Counted from the first letter of the stretch, positions 25,154 to 33,579 are shown. The stretch: DNA of 33,962 nt from UBA5336 sp039815055 (GCA_039815055.1 JBCCAA010000034.1:1-33962), one strand, 5' to 3'. The notes: a model not told the origin generated them from the letters alone. Numbers and translations are program-made.

Positions 25154-25179
25154 TTTGTTCACGAGAACAAACAGTGAAT
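25154..25179 (-). promoter_or_regulatory. Probable LexA/SOS box and promoter of recA
   Basis: On the minus strand the sequence ATTC-ACTGTTT-GTTC (25179 to 25165) matches the alphaproteobacterial LexA box GTTC-N7-GTTC at seven of eight defined bases. It overlaps a perfect dyad TTTGTTC-N4-GAACAAA (25154-25171). The TTGTTC of that dyad can serve as -35, with TACAGA 16 bp downstream as a possible -10, placing a bound repressor over the promoter. DUF2093 starts on the other side of this divergent region and could be affected too. Confidence 0.65.
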
Positions 25180-25232
25180 TTAAAGAAGTGAGCCTCTTTT
25201 CTTTCACCACGAATTGAGGCATTGAATATATC

Positions 25233-25460
25233 ATGCTTGCGAAAAACGTTCCCCAGCCGGGTGAAGCCCGTGTCCGCTATCTTGATGGCGATTTGGAAAT
25301 CCTGTCGAGCGGCGATTTCGTAATCTGCGCGGTCACGGGTCGCAAAATTCCAATCAGGGCGCTGCGCTATTGGAGCGTCGATCGGCAGGAAGCTTACGCG
25401 GATGCGACAGCGGCAAATGCCAGGGTTGCGCCAGAGAGCAAGCAAGACGGCGATGCGTGA
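25233..25460 (+). CDS. DUF2093 family small protein
   Basis: This 75-residue protein consists almost wholly of the DUF2093 domain: ARVRYLDGDLEILSSGDFVICAVTGRKIPI and the hallmark LRYWSVDRQEAYADA. It is a small alphaproteobacterial family without known function; the single-Cys CAVTG motif is conserved. It has no signal peptide, so it is probably cytoplasmic. It is divergent from recA with 157 bp between the starts, and its stop overlaps the start of the M23 peptidase gene by eight bases. Linked expression of the two is therefore likely. Confidence 0.88.
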   Translation: MLAKNVPQPGEARVRYLDGDLEILSSGDFVICAVTGRKIPIRALRYWSVDRQEAYADATAANARVAPESKQDGDA

Positions 25461-26343
25461 TCTTCTGATCGCACTCTTCTGGATGATGTCCGGCGAGGCT
25501 GGCCTGCCTGATCAGGCCGACAGCACTGTGACCTGTGGCGGCGCGTTGAGTCAGGGCGGATTGATTGTCTGCACCGGCCCAATTGGATCGCAGGTGCGCT
25601 ACGACGGCGCAGCAGAACGGATCGAAGATGGCGCCCCCGCCATATTTGGCATCACACGTGACGCAGAACTCAGCGCCACGCTCACCTTCGAGACACCCGC
25701 CGCGTCTCGGCCCAAGCAGATTGAATTGACGCTGGCCGAGCGCATCGACGATTATCGCGTGCTGGAAGGGCTCGATTGCGACAAGGTTGATGCGCGCACT
25801 CCGCAGCAGATCGAGCATGCTGGCGAAAGCTGGGTGAAGAAACAAGCCGCGTTTTCAACCTTTGATCCGGCAGGCGCGCGACTTGGTGAGGGGTTCATCC
25901 TGCCATCCGTGGGCCGCCCAAGCTCTCCATTTGGCCCCACGCGAAAATATATCGGCGTCAGCGCGGAAACCGGCGAGTCCTGCGACAAAACCTCGGTACA
26001 CCGTGGCTATGATATCGCCGCGCCCGTCGGAACAGACATTATCGCCCCTGCCGCCGGGACGATCATTTTGGCCGACCTTGATCTTTATTATGAGGGCGGG
26101 ACCATTTTCCTCGACCATGGCGGCGGGCTGGTGTCGGTCTTCATGCACATGTCGGCGCTGGATGTTGCCGAAGGTGACGTCGTGGACCAGGGTGAATTGT
26201 TGGGCAAGGTTGGCAATACTGGCCGCACAACCGGGCCGCATCTGCACTGGGCAGTAAAGTGGCGCGATACATCGCGCAATGATCGCGGCGGTGACTTTTA
26301 TATAGACCCTGCGCTTTTGCTCGACGCCGACCTGCTCCCTTGA
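25453..26343 (+). CDS. M23-family (LytM) metallopeptidase, exported
   Basis: The product has 296 residues. A short hydrophobic start (MRDLLIALFWMMSGEAGLP) suggests export, although the hydrophobic core is weak for a signal peptide. The C-terminal LytM domain contains both zinc motifs, HRGYDIAAPVGTDI (H-x3-D) and PHLHWAVKW (H-x-H). VFMHMSALDVAEGDVVDQGELLGKVGNTG lies between them. All expected metal ligands are present, so it is probably an active murein endopeptidase rather than a degenerate activator. A gene start at 25402 is also open, but ATG 25453 gives the hydrophobic N-terminus. The N-terminal 130 residues form a beta-rich region I do not recognise. It ends five bases before the convergent oxidoreductase gene. 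Confidence 0.87.
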   Translation: MRDLLIALFWMMSGEAGLPDQADSTVTCGGALSQGGLIVCTGPIGSQVRYDGAAERIEDGAPAIFGITRDAELSATLTFETPAASRPKQIELTLAERIDDYRVLEGLDCDKVDARTPQQIEHAGESWVKKQAAFSTFDPAGARLGEGFILPSVGRPSSPFGPTRKYIGVSAETGESCDKTSVHRGYDIAAPVGTDIIAPAAGTIILADLDLYYEGGTIFLDHGGGLVSVFMHMSALDVAEGDVVDQGELLGKVGNTGRTTGPHLHWAVKWRDTSRNDRGGDFYIDPALLLDADLLP

Positions 26344-26348
26344 CGCGA

Positions 26349-27314
26349 TCAGGGCAGCAATAGTGTTGCACCCGTTGTCTTGCCAGACTCGATGGCGCGG
26401 TGCGCATCGGCTGCATCGGCCAACGCGAATGTCTGGCCAATCTGCGCCGAGATGGTTCCCACCGCCAGTGCACCGAACAGAGCGCTCGCGCCGCGCGAAA
26501 GGTCTTCTTGTGTTGCAATGAAGCTGAAAAGGCTCGGACGAGTGAGAACAAGCGATCCCAACGCGCCGAGCCGACCGGGCGCAACCGGGTCTGCCGCGCC
26601 CGATGCGTTGCCATAGCTGATCCACCACCCGCGTGGCTTCAATGAGCCAAGCGACGCGTCGGCGCTGGATTTTCCAACACTGTCATAAGAGACATCTACA
26701 CCGGCGTCGCCCGTAAGGGCTCTAACGTCAGCGGCTACCTCCGAAGTGCGCAACACCACATCGGCTGCGCCCAAATCACGTGCCGCCTGCGCCTTTTCTG
26801 CCGTGGACGTTACACCGATCACGCGCATGCCGAAACTCCTGGCCCAAGGGACCAGCAACGACCCAACACCGCCAACGGGCGCCCACACCAGGGCGGTCTC
26901 GCCGGGGCTTACTGGTCTCACCTCAAACAATAGCATCCAGGCGGTGAGCCCTTTAAGCAGCACGGCAGCCGCTGTCTCGAACGACACCGTATCCGGCAAT
27001 CGAACCACACCGCTGGCAGGTGCGACCACGTGCGATGCATAAGCGCGCGGGCCGATGAACCCGACGCGGTCCCCCACGCCGATGTCTTCGACGCCCTCTC
27101 CCACTGCATCAACCGTGCCCGCCGATTCGGCACCTAGAATGGCAGGCAGCTTGATCGGGTAGAGTCCCGAGCGGTGATACGTGTCGATGAAGTTCAATCC
27201 CGCAGCGGCGACTTCAAACCGGATTTCTCCTGGTCCAGGCGCCGGAGGATCAAACGCCTCGTAGCTTAGCACGTCTGGTCCGCCGGTTTCTTGCAGCCTT
27301 ACGCAGTGTCCCAT
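26349..27314 (-). CDS. NADPH:quinone oxidoreductase-like (zinc-independent MDR family)
   Basis: This 321-residue medium-chain dehydrogenase/reductase has VRLQETGGPDVLSYEAFDPP and AAAGLNFIDTYHRSGLYP at the N-terminus, the domain linker and GADVVL, and the nucleotide-binding WAPVGGVGSLLVPWARSFG, in which the A-x-x-G-x-x-G pattern is that of QOR proteins. The zinc ligands of alcohol dehydrogenases are missing, which supports quinone reductase activity (one- or two-electron reduction with NADPH). ATG 27314 has AGAGG upstream; the TTG two codons earlier is less likely. It is divergent from rnhB, with only 35 bp between the starts, so at least one promoter must lie inside a coding region. Confidence 0.9.
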   Translation of the reverse strand: MGHCVRLQETGGPDVLSYEAFDPPAPGPGEIRFEVAAAGLNFIDTYHRSGLYPIKLPAILGAESAGTVDAVGEGVEDIGVGDRVGFIGPRAYASHVVAPASGVVRLPDTVSFETAAAVLLKGLTAWMLLFEVRPVSPGETALVWAPVGGVGSLLVPWARSFGMRVIGVTSTAEKAQAARDLGAADVVLRTSEVAADVRALTGDAGVDVSYDSVGKSSADASLGSLKPRGWWISYGNASGAADPVAPGRLGALGSLVLTRPSLFSFIATQEDLSRGASALFGALAVGTISAQIGQTFALADAADAHRAIESGKTTGATLLLP

Positions 27315-27349
27315 GGCCAAACCTCTCCGAATCCCGCCAATTAGCGTTT

Positions 27350-27940
27350 ATGGGTAGCCTAGCGCTTTTGTGTGGGATCGACGAGGCCGGACGCGGACCG
27401 TGGGCGGGGCCTGTTTGCGCGGGCGCCGTTGTTCTGGATCCAATTCGCCCAATCGAAGGACTGACAGACTCCAAGGCTTTGAGCGAAAAACGTCGTTCAG
27501 CGCTGGCCATAAACATCAAAACCGCCGCTTCAGGTTGGGCGCTGGGGTGGGCCAGTCCTGAAGAAATAGATGCGTTGAACATTCGCCAAGCCACTCATTT
27601 GGCGATGCGGCGCGCAACCGAAGCCTTGTCCTGCGTGATCGGACACATCATCGTGGACGGAAATGACTGCCCCGCCGGGCTGCCCGCACCTGCCGAGACC
27701 CGAATAAAGGGCGACCTCACCGTACCGGAAATTTCCGCAGCCTCAATTCTGGCAAAAACGGCCCGAGACGTCCTGATGGTCGAAATGGACCAATTGCACC
27801 CGGGCTATGGCTTCGCCGGTCACAAGGGCTACGGCACCAAGGCGCATAGTGAAGCCTTATCGCGCCTCGGCCCGTCGCCAATCCATCGCATGACCTTCGC
27901 GCCCGTTCGAGCGGCAGCCCTGCGCTTCAAAGCGGCTTGA
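27350..27940 (+). CDS. rnhB: Ribonuclease HII
   Basis: This 196-residue enzyme removes RNA from RNA/DNA hybrids and starts excision of single ribonucleotides from DNA. Active-site residues visible are D11 and E12 in GIDEAGRGPWAGPV and D103 in IVDGNDCPAG. KGDLTVPEISAASILAKTARD and the YGFAGHKGYGTKAH segment complete the fold. The protein is slightly shorter than the E. coli enzyme but complete. The start is at 27350, very close to the divergent oxidoreductase. ttcA follows 30 bp later. Confidence 0.96.
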   Translation: MGSLALLCGIDEAGRGPWAGPVCAGAVVLDPIRPIEGLTDSKALSEKRRSALAINIKTAASGWALGWASPEEIDALNIRQATHLAMRRATEALSCVIGHIIVDGNDCPAGLPAPAETRIKGDLTVPEISAASILAKTARDVLMVEMDQLHPGYGFAGHKGYGTKAHSEALSRLGPSPIHRMTFAPVRAAALRFKAA

Positions 27941-27970
27941 AGCGACGCACCGCGCGCGTCACAAAGCGCC

Positions 27971-28825
27971 ATGGCTGATGGCACCTCTTCCGATCCATAC
28001 ACCACCGCGGCGCGCCGCCTGTTCGCACGCAGCCCGGGCAGTGGCGCATTCAACAGGCTCAGGGCCAGGCTTGCACGCCAGACTCGCCGGGTTGTCGAAA
28101 CATGGCAAATGGATGATCAACCAGGCGCCCGCTGGCTGATCGGCCTGTCGGGCGGCAAGGATAGCTATGCCCTACTTGCGGTTCTTTTGGATCTCAAAGC
28201 GCAAGGTCATCTGAAGGCTGACCTGTTGGCCTGCAACCTGGATCAGGGACAACCGGGCTTTCCAAAGGACGTGCTGCCCAACTGGCTAGCAAACCTTGGC
28301 GTGCCGTTCCGAGTTGAAGCCCGCGACACCTATTCCATTGTCACGGAAAAAGTGCCCGAAGACGCCACTTATTGCGCGCTTTGCTCACGCCTGCGCCGCG
28401 GGCACCTGTACCGGGTCGCGCGAGAGGAAGCCTGCACTGCGCTGGTGCTTGGTCATCATCGTGATGACGCTCTGGAAACACTTATGCTCAATCTCGCCCA
28501 TGCCGGACGGCTGGCGGCCATGCCGGCCAAGCTTGTGAATGATGCCGGTGATCTTGCGGTGCTGCGTCCGCTGATCACCACTGCGGAAAATGATCTGGCA
28601 CGGTTTTCCACCGCTTTGGACTGCCCGATCATCCCGTGCGACCTTTGCGGCAGTCAGGATGGGCTGCAGCGCCAAGCCATGAAACGGCGGTTGGAGGCAT
28701 GGGCAATCGACACGCCGGGCCTTCGTGAAAGCATGGCAAAAGCGCTTGAAAATGTGCGGCCAGGCCATTTACTGGATACTGGTCTCGCCCGCTTTGAAAC
28801 CGGCGATGACCCCAGCGTTCCTTAG
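27971..28825 (+). CDS. ttcA: tRNA 2-thiocytidine biosynthesis protein TtcA
   Basis: This 284-residue ATP-pyrophosphatase has the PP-loop SGGKDS (residues 60-65). The cysteines C135 and C138 (CALC), together with C223 and C226 (IPCDLCGSQDGLQR), fit the TtcA iron-sulfur ligands. RPLITTAENDLARFS and the LGHHRDDALETLMLN segment are conserved in the family. TtcA thiolates cytidine 32 of certain tRNAs. The N-terminal 45 residues are basic and variable. It sits between rnhB and the MoxR gene. Confidence 0.93.
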   Translation: MADGTSSDPYTTAARRLFARSPGSGAFNRLRARLARQTRRVVETWQMDDQPGARWLIGLSGGKDSYALLAVLLDLKAQGHLKADLLACNLDQGQPGFPKDVLPNWLANLGVPFRVEARDTYSIVTEKVPEDATYCALCSRLRRGHLYRVAREEACTALVLGHHRDDALETLMLNLAHAGRLAAMPAKLVNDAGDLAVLRPLITTAENDLARFSTALDCPIIPCDLCGSQDGLQRQAMKRRLEAWAIDTPGLRESMAKALENVRPGHLLDTGLARFETGDDPSVP

Positions 28826-28870
28826 GGTCACCGCTTGCCGGGAACGCCCCTGCGCCCTACCCCTGATGTC

Positions 28871-29833
28871 ATGGACGCAAACAGCCCCAACACCCGCGCA
28901 GACGACCTTCTGGTCAGCCCGGATGCGATATCGGATGCCCTGCAATCGGAGGGCTATATTCCGACCACGGATATCGCGATGGCGGTGTATCTGGGCCATC
29001 AGTTGCGCAAACCCCTGTTGATCGAAGGACCGGCCGGGGTGGGTAAGACAGACCTTGCCCGCGCGCTTTCAGAGGCCCTGTCCGCGCCGCTCATTCGCCT
29101 GCAATGCTATGAAGGCCTGGATTCTGCGAAGGCACTGTATGAGTGGAAGTACGCCAAACAGCTGCTTTACACTCAGATCCTGAAGGACAAGGTTTCAGAG
29201 GTGCTGGGCGATGTCGATCTTGACGGCGCCACCGGCCAACTTGAGCAGTTTGATGATGTATTCTTCTCCGAAGCCTTCCTGGAACCGCGCGCGCTTTTGA
29301 GGGCGATGCGCCAGGATGATGTGTCCGTGCTGCTGATCGACGAAGTGGACAAGGCCGACGAGGCGTTTGAAGCCTTTCTTCTTGAAGTGCTCGCCGATTA
29401 CCAGGTGACCGTTCCGGAACTGGGCACCATCACCGCCAGGACGCCGCCAATTGTGATCCTGACGTCAAATGCGGTGCGCGAACTGACCGACGCCCTCAAA
29501 CGACGGTGCTTGCACCTTCACATCGGCTTCCCGGAAGCGGCACGCGAGGAAGCCATTGTGACGGCGCGCGTGCCCGGCATTGAGACAGACCTGACCAATC
29601 AACTGGTCGCATTCGTTCAATCGCTGCGGGGCCTGGATTTGCGCAAGCATCCATCCATAGCTGAAACCGTGGATTGGGCCCGCGCCCTCGTTCTATTGCA
29701 CACTAACAGTCTCGATGAACAAACCGTCCGAAGCACCCTGAATTTGCTCCTGAAATATGAGTCCGACATCGCGGCCGCCGCGCCTATTCTGGGCAAAATA
29801 GTGCGCGAGGCTGCGCCACCCGCTCGTCCATGA
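28871..29833 (+). CDS. MoxR-family AAA+ ATPase
   Basis: This 320-residue AAA+ protein has Walker A GPAGVGKT (residues 53-60) in LLIEGPAGVGKTDLARALSE, Walker B VLLIDEVDKAD (152-162), and sensor-like ILTSNAVRELTDALKRRCLH. EALLRAMRQDD fits the helical insert. MoxR proteins act as chaperones for metal insertion or complex assembly, generally together with a von Willebrand A protein encoded next to them. That partner is present here and overlaps by ATGA. This type is closest to the CoxD/CoxE pair of carbon-monoxide dehydrogenase maturation, but no CODH genes are in the window. ATG 28871 is chosen; a TTG at 28835 is in frame and no clear ribosome site decides it. Confidence 0.87.
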   Translation: MDANSPNTRADDLLVSPDAISDALQSEGYIPTTDIAMAVYLGHQLRKPLLIEGPAGVGKTDLARALSEALSAPLIRLQCYEGLDSAKALYEWKYAKQLLYTQILKDKVSEVLGDVDLDGATGQLEQFDDVFFSEAFLEPRALLRAMRQDDVSVLLIDEVDKADEAFEAFLLEVLADYQVTVPELGTITARTPPIVILTSNAVRELTDALKRRCLHLHIGFPEAAREEAIVTARVPGIETDLTNQLVAFVQSLRGLDLRKHPSIAETVDWARALVLLHTNSLDEQTVRSTLNLLLKYESDIAAAAPILGKIVREAAPPARP

Positions 29834-31167
29834 GTGCGGCAGGCAATCTGACATCCTTCATCCGGGCGCTTCGGCTCGGCGGGGTTGAAACATCGCCCGC
29901 CGAAGCGATTGATGCCGCGCGGGCTGCAGCTTTGATCGGATATGACAAACGGTCCGCCCTGAAATCGGCGCTGCGCCCAACGCTCGCCAAATCAGAGTTG
30001 GAAGCCGGCACATATGACCGCCTGTTTGACCTCTATTTTACGGCGCCTGCCAGTGCCGGCACATCGCCACAGACAACCGATGAAACTGAGCCCTTGGGCC
30101 AACATGATACGCCGGACCTCCTCGATCTCATACAGTCAGGTGATACGGCAGCTCTGGACGCGGCCATGGCCAGCGCCGCGCGAGACGTGGACGCCGAACA
30201 GATCCGATTTTCAACCCAGATTGGCGTGATCGCACAGAAAATCATCCGCGCAATGGGCGGCGACGATCTCGATGCCGCCTTGCTCAAGGAATTGCGCGCC
30301 AACCCCGGCAGCACTAGTCAGCGCGCCGAAGACATCATCGAGGCACGACGGGCTTTGATGGGGCGCGCAAGGGCGGAAGCGCAAAAGGCGTTTGATGTGT
30401 TCGGCGCGGGCGAAACCGCACAGTTTCGCGAGGATATCCTGGCGAGCAAACCGCTATCGGCGCTTGAGCGCCACGATATTGAGCGGATGAAACCGCTCAT
30501 TGCGAAAATTGCACGCCGGCTTGCCAAAGCCCATTCGCGCCGCAGGAGACGCAATACCGGCGTGCTGGATGTGCCCGCAACCCTACGCGCCAATGCTGGC
30601 CATGGCGGTGTGCCCTTTGAGGTGCACTGGAAGAACGCAAAGCGTGACCGACCCAAGATCGTAGCGATTTGTGATGTTTCGAGTTCTGTGGCTCGCCATG
30701 TCCGGTTTCTCCTCATGCTGCTGACGGGGCTCAGCGATGTGGTGCCAGATTTCCGCGCCTTCGCCTTTTCGGGGCGGCTGGGCGAAATCACCGACGACAT
30801 GACATCGCCGGACTTCGCCAAATCCATGGACAAGGTTCTGCGCGCCCACGGCATGGGCTCAACCGACTACGGCCGGGCGTTTGAAGACTTCGAAACCGGC
30901 GCGCCAAACGCGATCGACCGCAAAACCAGCCTGATTGTGCTCGGCGATGGCCGCTCCAACCAGGGCGATCCCGGCCTTGAGATTTATCGCAATCTGGTGT
31001 CGCGGGCGCGCACTTCGGTCTGGCTGTGCCCCGAACCGGAAACTCTCTGGGGTAATGGCGACAGCGAAATGGATCGCTTCGCCCCGCTAACGGCCCATGT
31101 CGCTCATGTGACCAATCTGAAGGACCTTGAAAAAGCGGTGGACCGCATCCTCGCCCAATATGGTTGA
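29830..31167 (+). CDS. CoxE-like von Willebrand factor A domain protein
   Basis: This 445-residue protein has an N-terminal helical region (SFIRALRLGGVETSPAEAI) typical of CoxE-type proteins. A basic stretch (HSRRRRRNTGVLDVPATLRAN) is followed by a C-terminal VWA domain with the metal-ion-dependent adhesion motif D282-x-S284-x-S286 (CDVSSSVARHVRFLL). HGMGSTDYGRAFEDF and LIVLGDGRSNQGDPG fit the remaining MIDAS loops. Such proteins work with an adjacent MoxR ATPase, and the ATGA overlap with that gene suggests coupled translation. The substrate of this pair is not evident. Its gene is followed 51 bp later by a RidA-like gene on the same strand. Confidence 0.87.
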   Translation: MSAAGNLTSFIRALRLGGVETSPAEAIDAARAAALIGYDKRSALKSALRPTLAKSELEAGTYDRLFDLYFTAPASAGTSPQTTDETEPLGQHDTPDLLDLIQSGDTAALDAAMASAARDVDAEQIRFSTQIGVIAQKIIRAMGGDDLDAALLKELRANPGSTSQRAEDIIEARRALMGRARAEAQKAFDVFGAGETAQFREDILASKPLSALERHDIERMKPLIAKIARRLAKAHSRRRRRNTGVLDVPATLRANAGHGGVPFEVHWKNAKRDRPKIVAICDVSSSVARHVRFLLMLLTGLSDVVPDFRAFAFSGRLGEITDDMTSPDFAKSMDKVLRAHGMGSTDYGRAFEDFETGAPNAIDRKTSLIVLGDGRSNQGDPGLEIYRNLVSRARTSVWLCPEPETLWGNGDSEMDRFAPLTAHVAHVTNLKDLEKAVDRILAQYG

Positions 31168-31218
31168 GCAAAGGCGCCACTGGCGGTAACTGGAACCACC
31201 CAGCAGGAGGCGCATTTC

Positions 31219-31680
31219 ATGTCCACACCGGAAGATAAACTTGCAGGCCTCGGCATCGTTTTGCCGGCCCCAGCCGCAGCCGTGGCGAACTATGTGCCGT
31301 TCGTCATTTCGGGCGCCCAGCTTTTCGTGTCCGGGCAAATCTCGATTCTGGACGGCACGCTGATGAAAGGCCGTCTTGGCGAAGATCTCGAACTGTCCTC
31401 CGGCCAGCATGCCGCGCGCGCCTGCGGCATCAATCTGATCGCCCAGTGCAAGGCCGCTCTGGGCGATCTTTCACGCGTCAGTCGTGTGGTGAAACTCGGT
31501 GGTTTCGTGAATGCAGCGCCAGATTTCACTGACATCCCGCACGTAATAAATGGCTGCTCTGACCTGATGGTGGAGGTGTTTGGCGAGGCCGGTCGCCACG
31601 CGCGCTCGGCTGTAGCCTGTCCCGTACTGCCCCTCGGCGTCGCGGTGGAGATTGACGGCGTGTTCGAGATCGCCGCGTGA
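31219..31680 (+). CDS. RidA-family (YjgF-like) protein
   Basis: This 153-residue protein carries the RidA fold: YVPFVISGAQLFVSGQI, ACGINLIAQCKAALGDLSRV and the C-terminal ARSAVACPVLPLGVAVEIDGVFEI, with an Arg-containing end similar to the active-site strand of the family. It belongs to the longer, divergent RidA-like subgroup rather than the canonical 2-aminoacrylate deaminase. The conserved Arg appears kept, but substrate is unknown. AGGAGG seven to twelve bases before ATG gives a strong ribosome site. Its stop overlaps the next gene as GTGA. Confidence 0.86.
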   Translation: MSTPEDKLAGLGIVLPAPAAAVANYVPFVISGAQLFVSGQISILDGTLMKGRLGEDLELSSGQHAARACGINLIAQCKAALGDLSRVSRVVKLGGFVNAAPDFTDIPHVINGCSDLMVEVFGEAGRHARSAVACPVLPLGVAVEIDGVFEIAA

Positions 31681-32402
31681 TCCTGGGCTGCCGCGCCTTT
31701 GCCCATCGCGGGCTCTGGGCCGATGACGGTCCGCCGGAAAACTCCATTGCCGCGTTCAAGGCGGCCGCCGAGGCCGGGGTCGGCATCGAACTGGATGTCC
31801 AGTTGTCCAGCGACGGGGTACCGGTGGTCTTCCATGACCCGATGCTGGACCGGATGACGGATGCGGCTGGCGCAGTATGGCACCACAAAGCCGATGATCT
31901 TACCGCGCTTCAATTGGCCGGCGCGGGCGAGCGGATTCCAACACTTACGCGTGCTCTTTCTGCTCTGCCCAAAGGCACTCCTGTGCTTGTGGAACTGAAA
32001 GCCAGTCCGGGAGACCATGGCGAATATGTAGATGCGCTCGAAAAGGCGCTTTTCGGTGTTGCCGTCGATTGGGCGCTGATGTCCTTTATCTGGGGGCTTA
32101 ATGAAGCGGCCGCCCGTGCAATGCCCGACCAGACACGCGGCAGCCTGGCTCAACCTGATCTTTCAGGAAGCGGAGCACCTCTGGTCGAGCGGATCACCGC
32201 CTGCGCGCCGCCCACCCGCGATTTCACCAGCCTTCATCACAGCGACATCTCACGAGGGCGACAACTGCTTGGGCCGAACGCCGCTCTGACGGCCTGGACC
32301 GTGGACTCCCACGCAGCACTAGAGACCACGCGGTCAGCAAACGCAGCTGCAATCTTTGAGAAACTGGATCCCGCCCTCGTTTTGAGCACGCTGACGCCCT
32401 AG
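31677..32402 (+). CDS. Glycerophosphodiester phosphodiesterase
   Basis: This 241-residue protein of the GDPD family has the His motif FAHRGLWADDGPPENSIAAF, ELDVQLSSDGVPVVFHDPML with the metal-binding Glu-Asp and second His, and LTAWTVDSHAA near the end. It hydrolyses glycerophosphodiesters such as glycerophosphocholine to sn-glycerol 3-phosphate and an alcohol. No signal peptide is visible, so it resembles cytoplasmic UgpQ rather than periplasmic GlpQ. Its GTG start overlaps the RidA stop (GTGA). The glycerol 3-phosphate product links it loosely with glpK at 4659, though the two are 25 kb apart. Confidence 0.92.
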   Translation: MILGCRAFAHRGLWADDGPPENSIAAFKAAAEAGVGIELDVQLSSDGVPVVFHDPMLDRMTDAAGAVWHHKADDLTALQLAGAGERIPTLTRALSALPKGTPVLVELKASPGDHGEYVDALEKALFGVAVDWALMSFIWGLNEAAARAMPDQTRGSLAQPDLSGSGAPLVERITACAPPTRDFTSLHHSDISRGRQLLGPNAALTAWTVDSHAALETTRSANAAAIFEKLDPALVLSTLTP

Positions 32403-32412
32403 CTATTTGCCC

Positions 32413-33579
32413 ATGGACGACACCGCGCTTCGACTGACCCTGAACACATCCCTTGCCAGCGTGGATCGCGACCAATGGAATGCAGTGGCCAACCCGGCCG
32501 GGATGCGTTTCGATCCTTTCCTCACCTGGGAGTTCCTTGAAGCGATGGAAGCCAGTGGCGCTGTCAGTCCGCAAATGGGCTGGACGCCGATGCACCTGAC
32601 CATTCTTGGGCCTGCAAACCAGCTTCGCGCGGCGATGCCGATGTACGCCAAGACCCACTCTTACGGTGAGTTCGTGTTCGACCACAGCTGGGCCGACGCG
32701 ATCGAGCGCGCAGGGGGGCAATATTACCCGAAACTCCTGGCAGCGGTGCCGTTTTCACCTGTCACCGGGCGACGGCGCCTTGTTCCGCCTGGACCAGATG
32801 CAAGCCGGTTGGAAGACGCGCTGGTCGCCGGGGCCGTTCAGGTGGCGGACGAACATGAGTTCTCGTCCCTCCACATCAACTTTGTCAGCGAGACGGAAAG
32901 CGAAGACCTGACACGGATCGGCCTGCTCGCACGCACCGACCAGCAGTTCCACTTCATGAATGAGGGGTATGAAACCTTCGATGATTTTCTTGCGGCCCTG
33001 TCGTCAGCCAAACGCAAGAATCTGCGCAAGGAACGGGCGAAGGCCCAAGACGGGCTGACCATTCGCCACCTCACGGGGGACGAGATTAGGGAAGCGGACT
33101 GGGACGCGTTCTATGTCTTCTACCTCGATACCAGCCAGCGGAAGTGGGGCAGTCCCTATCTGAACCGTGAAACCTTCCGCCTGATTGGCGAACGGATGGC
33201 CGACAAGGTGCTGCTCGTCATGGCCTATGATGATGACGGCCAGCCGATTGCGGGCGCTTTGAATATGATCGGCTCCGACACGCTTTATGGCCGCTATTGG
33301 GGCTGCACGGTGGATAAGCCGATGCTGCACTTCGAGATTTGCTACTATCAGGCCATCGATTTCGCCCTCGCGAATGGCCTGAAATATGTCGAAGCGGGCG
33401 CGCAGGGTGGCCATAAGCTTGCCCGCGGTTACCAACCGGTGATCACCCGCTCAGCGCACTGGGTCGCCCATCCGGGTCTGCGCGATGCCATCACCGACTA
33501 TCTTGCGCGCGAAAGAGACTCGGTAGCCCGCGAACAGGACTACCTTCAGGAACGCATGCCGTTTAAGAAGGGGGAATGA
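32413..33579 (+). CDS. DUF482 GNAT-fold protein (peptidogalycan-type)
   Basis: This 388-residue protein belongs to the DUF482 (COG3146) group: DRDQWNAVANPAGMRFDPFLTWEFLEAMEASGA, YAKTHSYGEFVFDHSWADA, SAKRKNLRKERAKA and CYYQAIDFALANGLKYVEAGAQGGHKLARGYQP are highly characteristic. The fold is a double GNAT domain akin to FemABX aminoacyltransferases, but the activity of this group is not established. No signal peptide or membrane segment is visible. ATG 32413 is preferred to the TTG at 32407. Its stop overlaps the start of the small gene downstream as ATGA, so the two are likely made together. Confidence 0.9.
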   Translation: MDDTALRLTLNTSLASVDRDQWNAVANPAGMRFDPFLTWEFLEAMEASGAVSPQMGWTPMHLTILGPANQLRAAMPMYAKTHSYGEFVFDHSWADAIERAGGQYYPKLLAAVPFSPVTGRRRLVPPGPDASRLEDALVAGAVQVADEHEFSSLHINFVSETESEDLTRIGLLARTDQQFHFMNEGYETFDDFLAALSSAKRKNLRKERAKAQDGLTIRHLTGDEIREADWDAFYVFYLDTSQRKWGSPYLNRETFRLIGERMADKVLLVMAYDDDGQPIAGALNMIGSDTLYGRYWGCTVDKPMLHFEICYYQAIDFALANGLKYVEAGAQGGHKLARGYQPVITRSAHWVAHPGLRDAITDYLARERDSVAREQDYLQERMPFKKGE

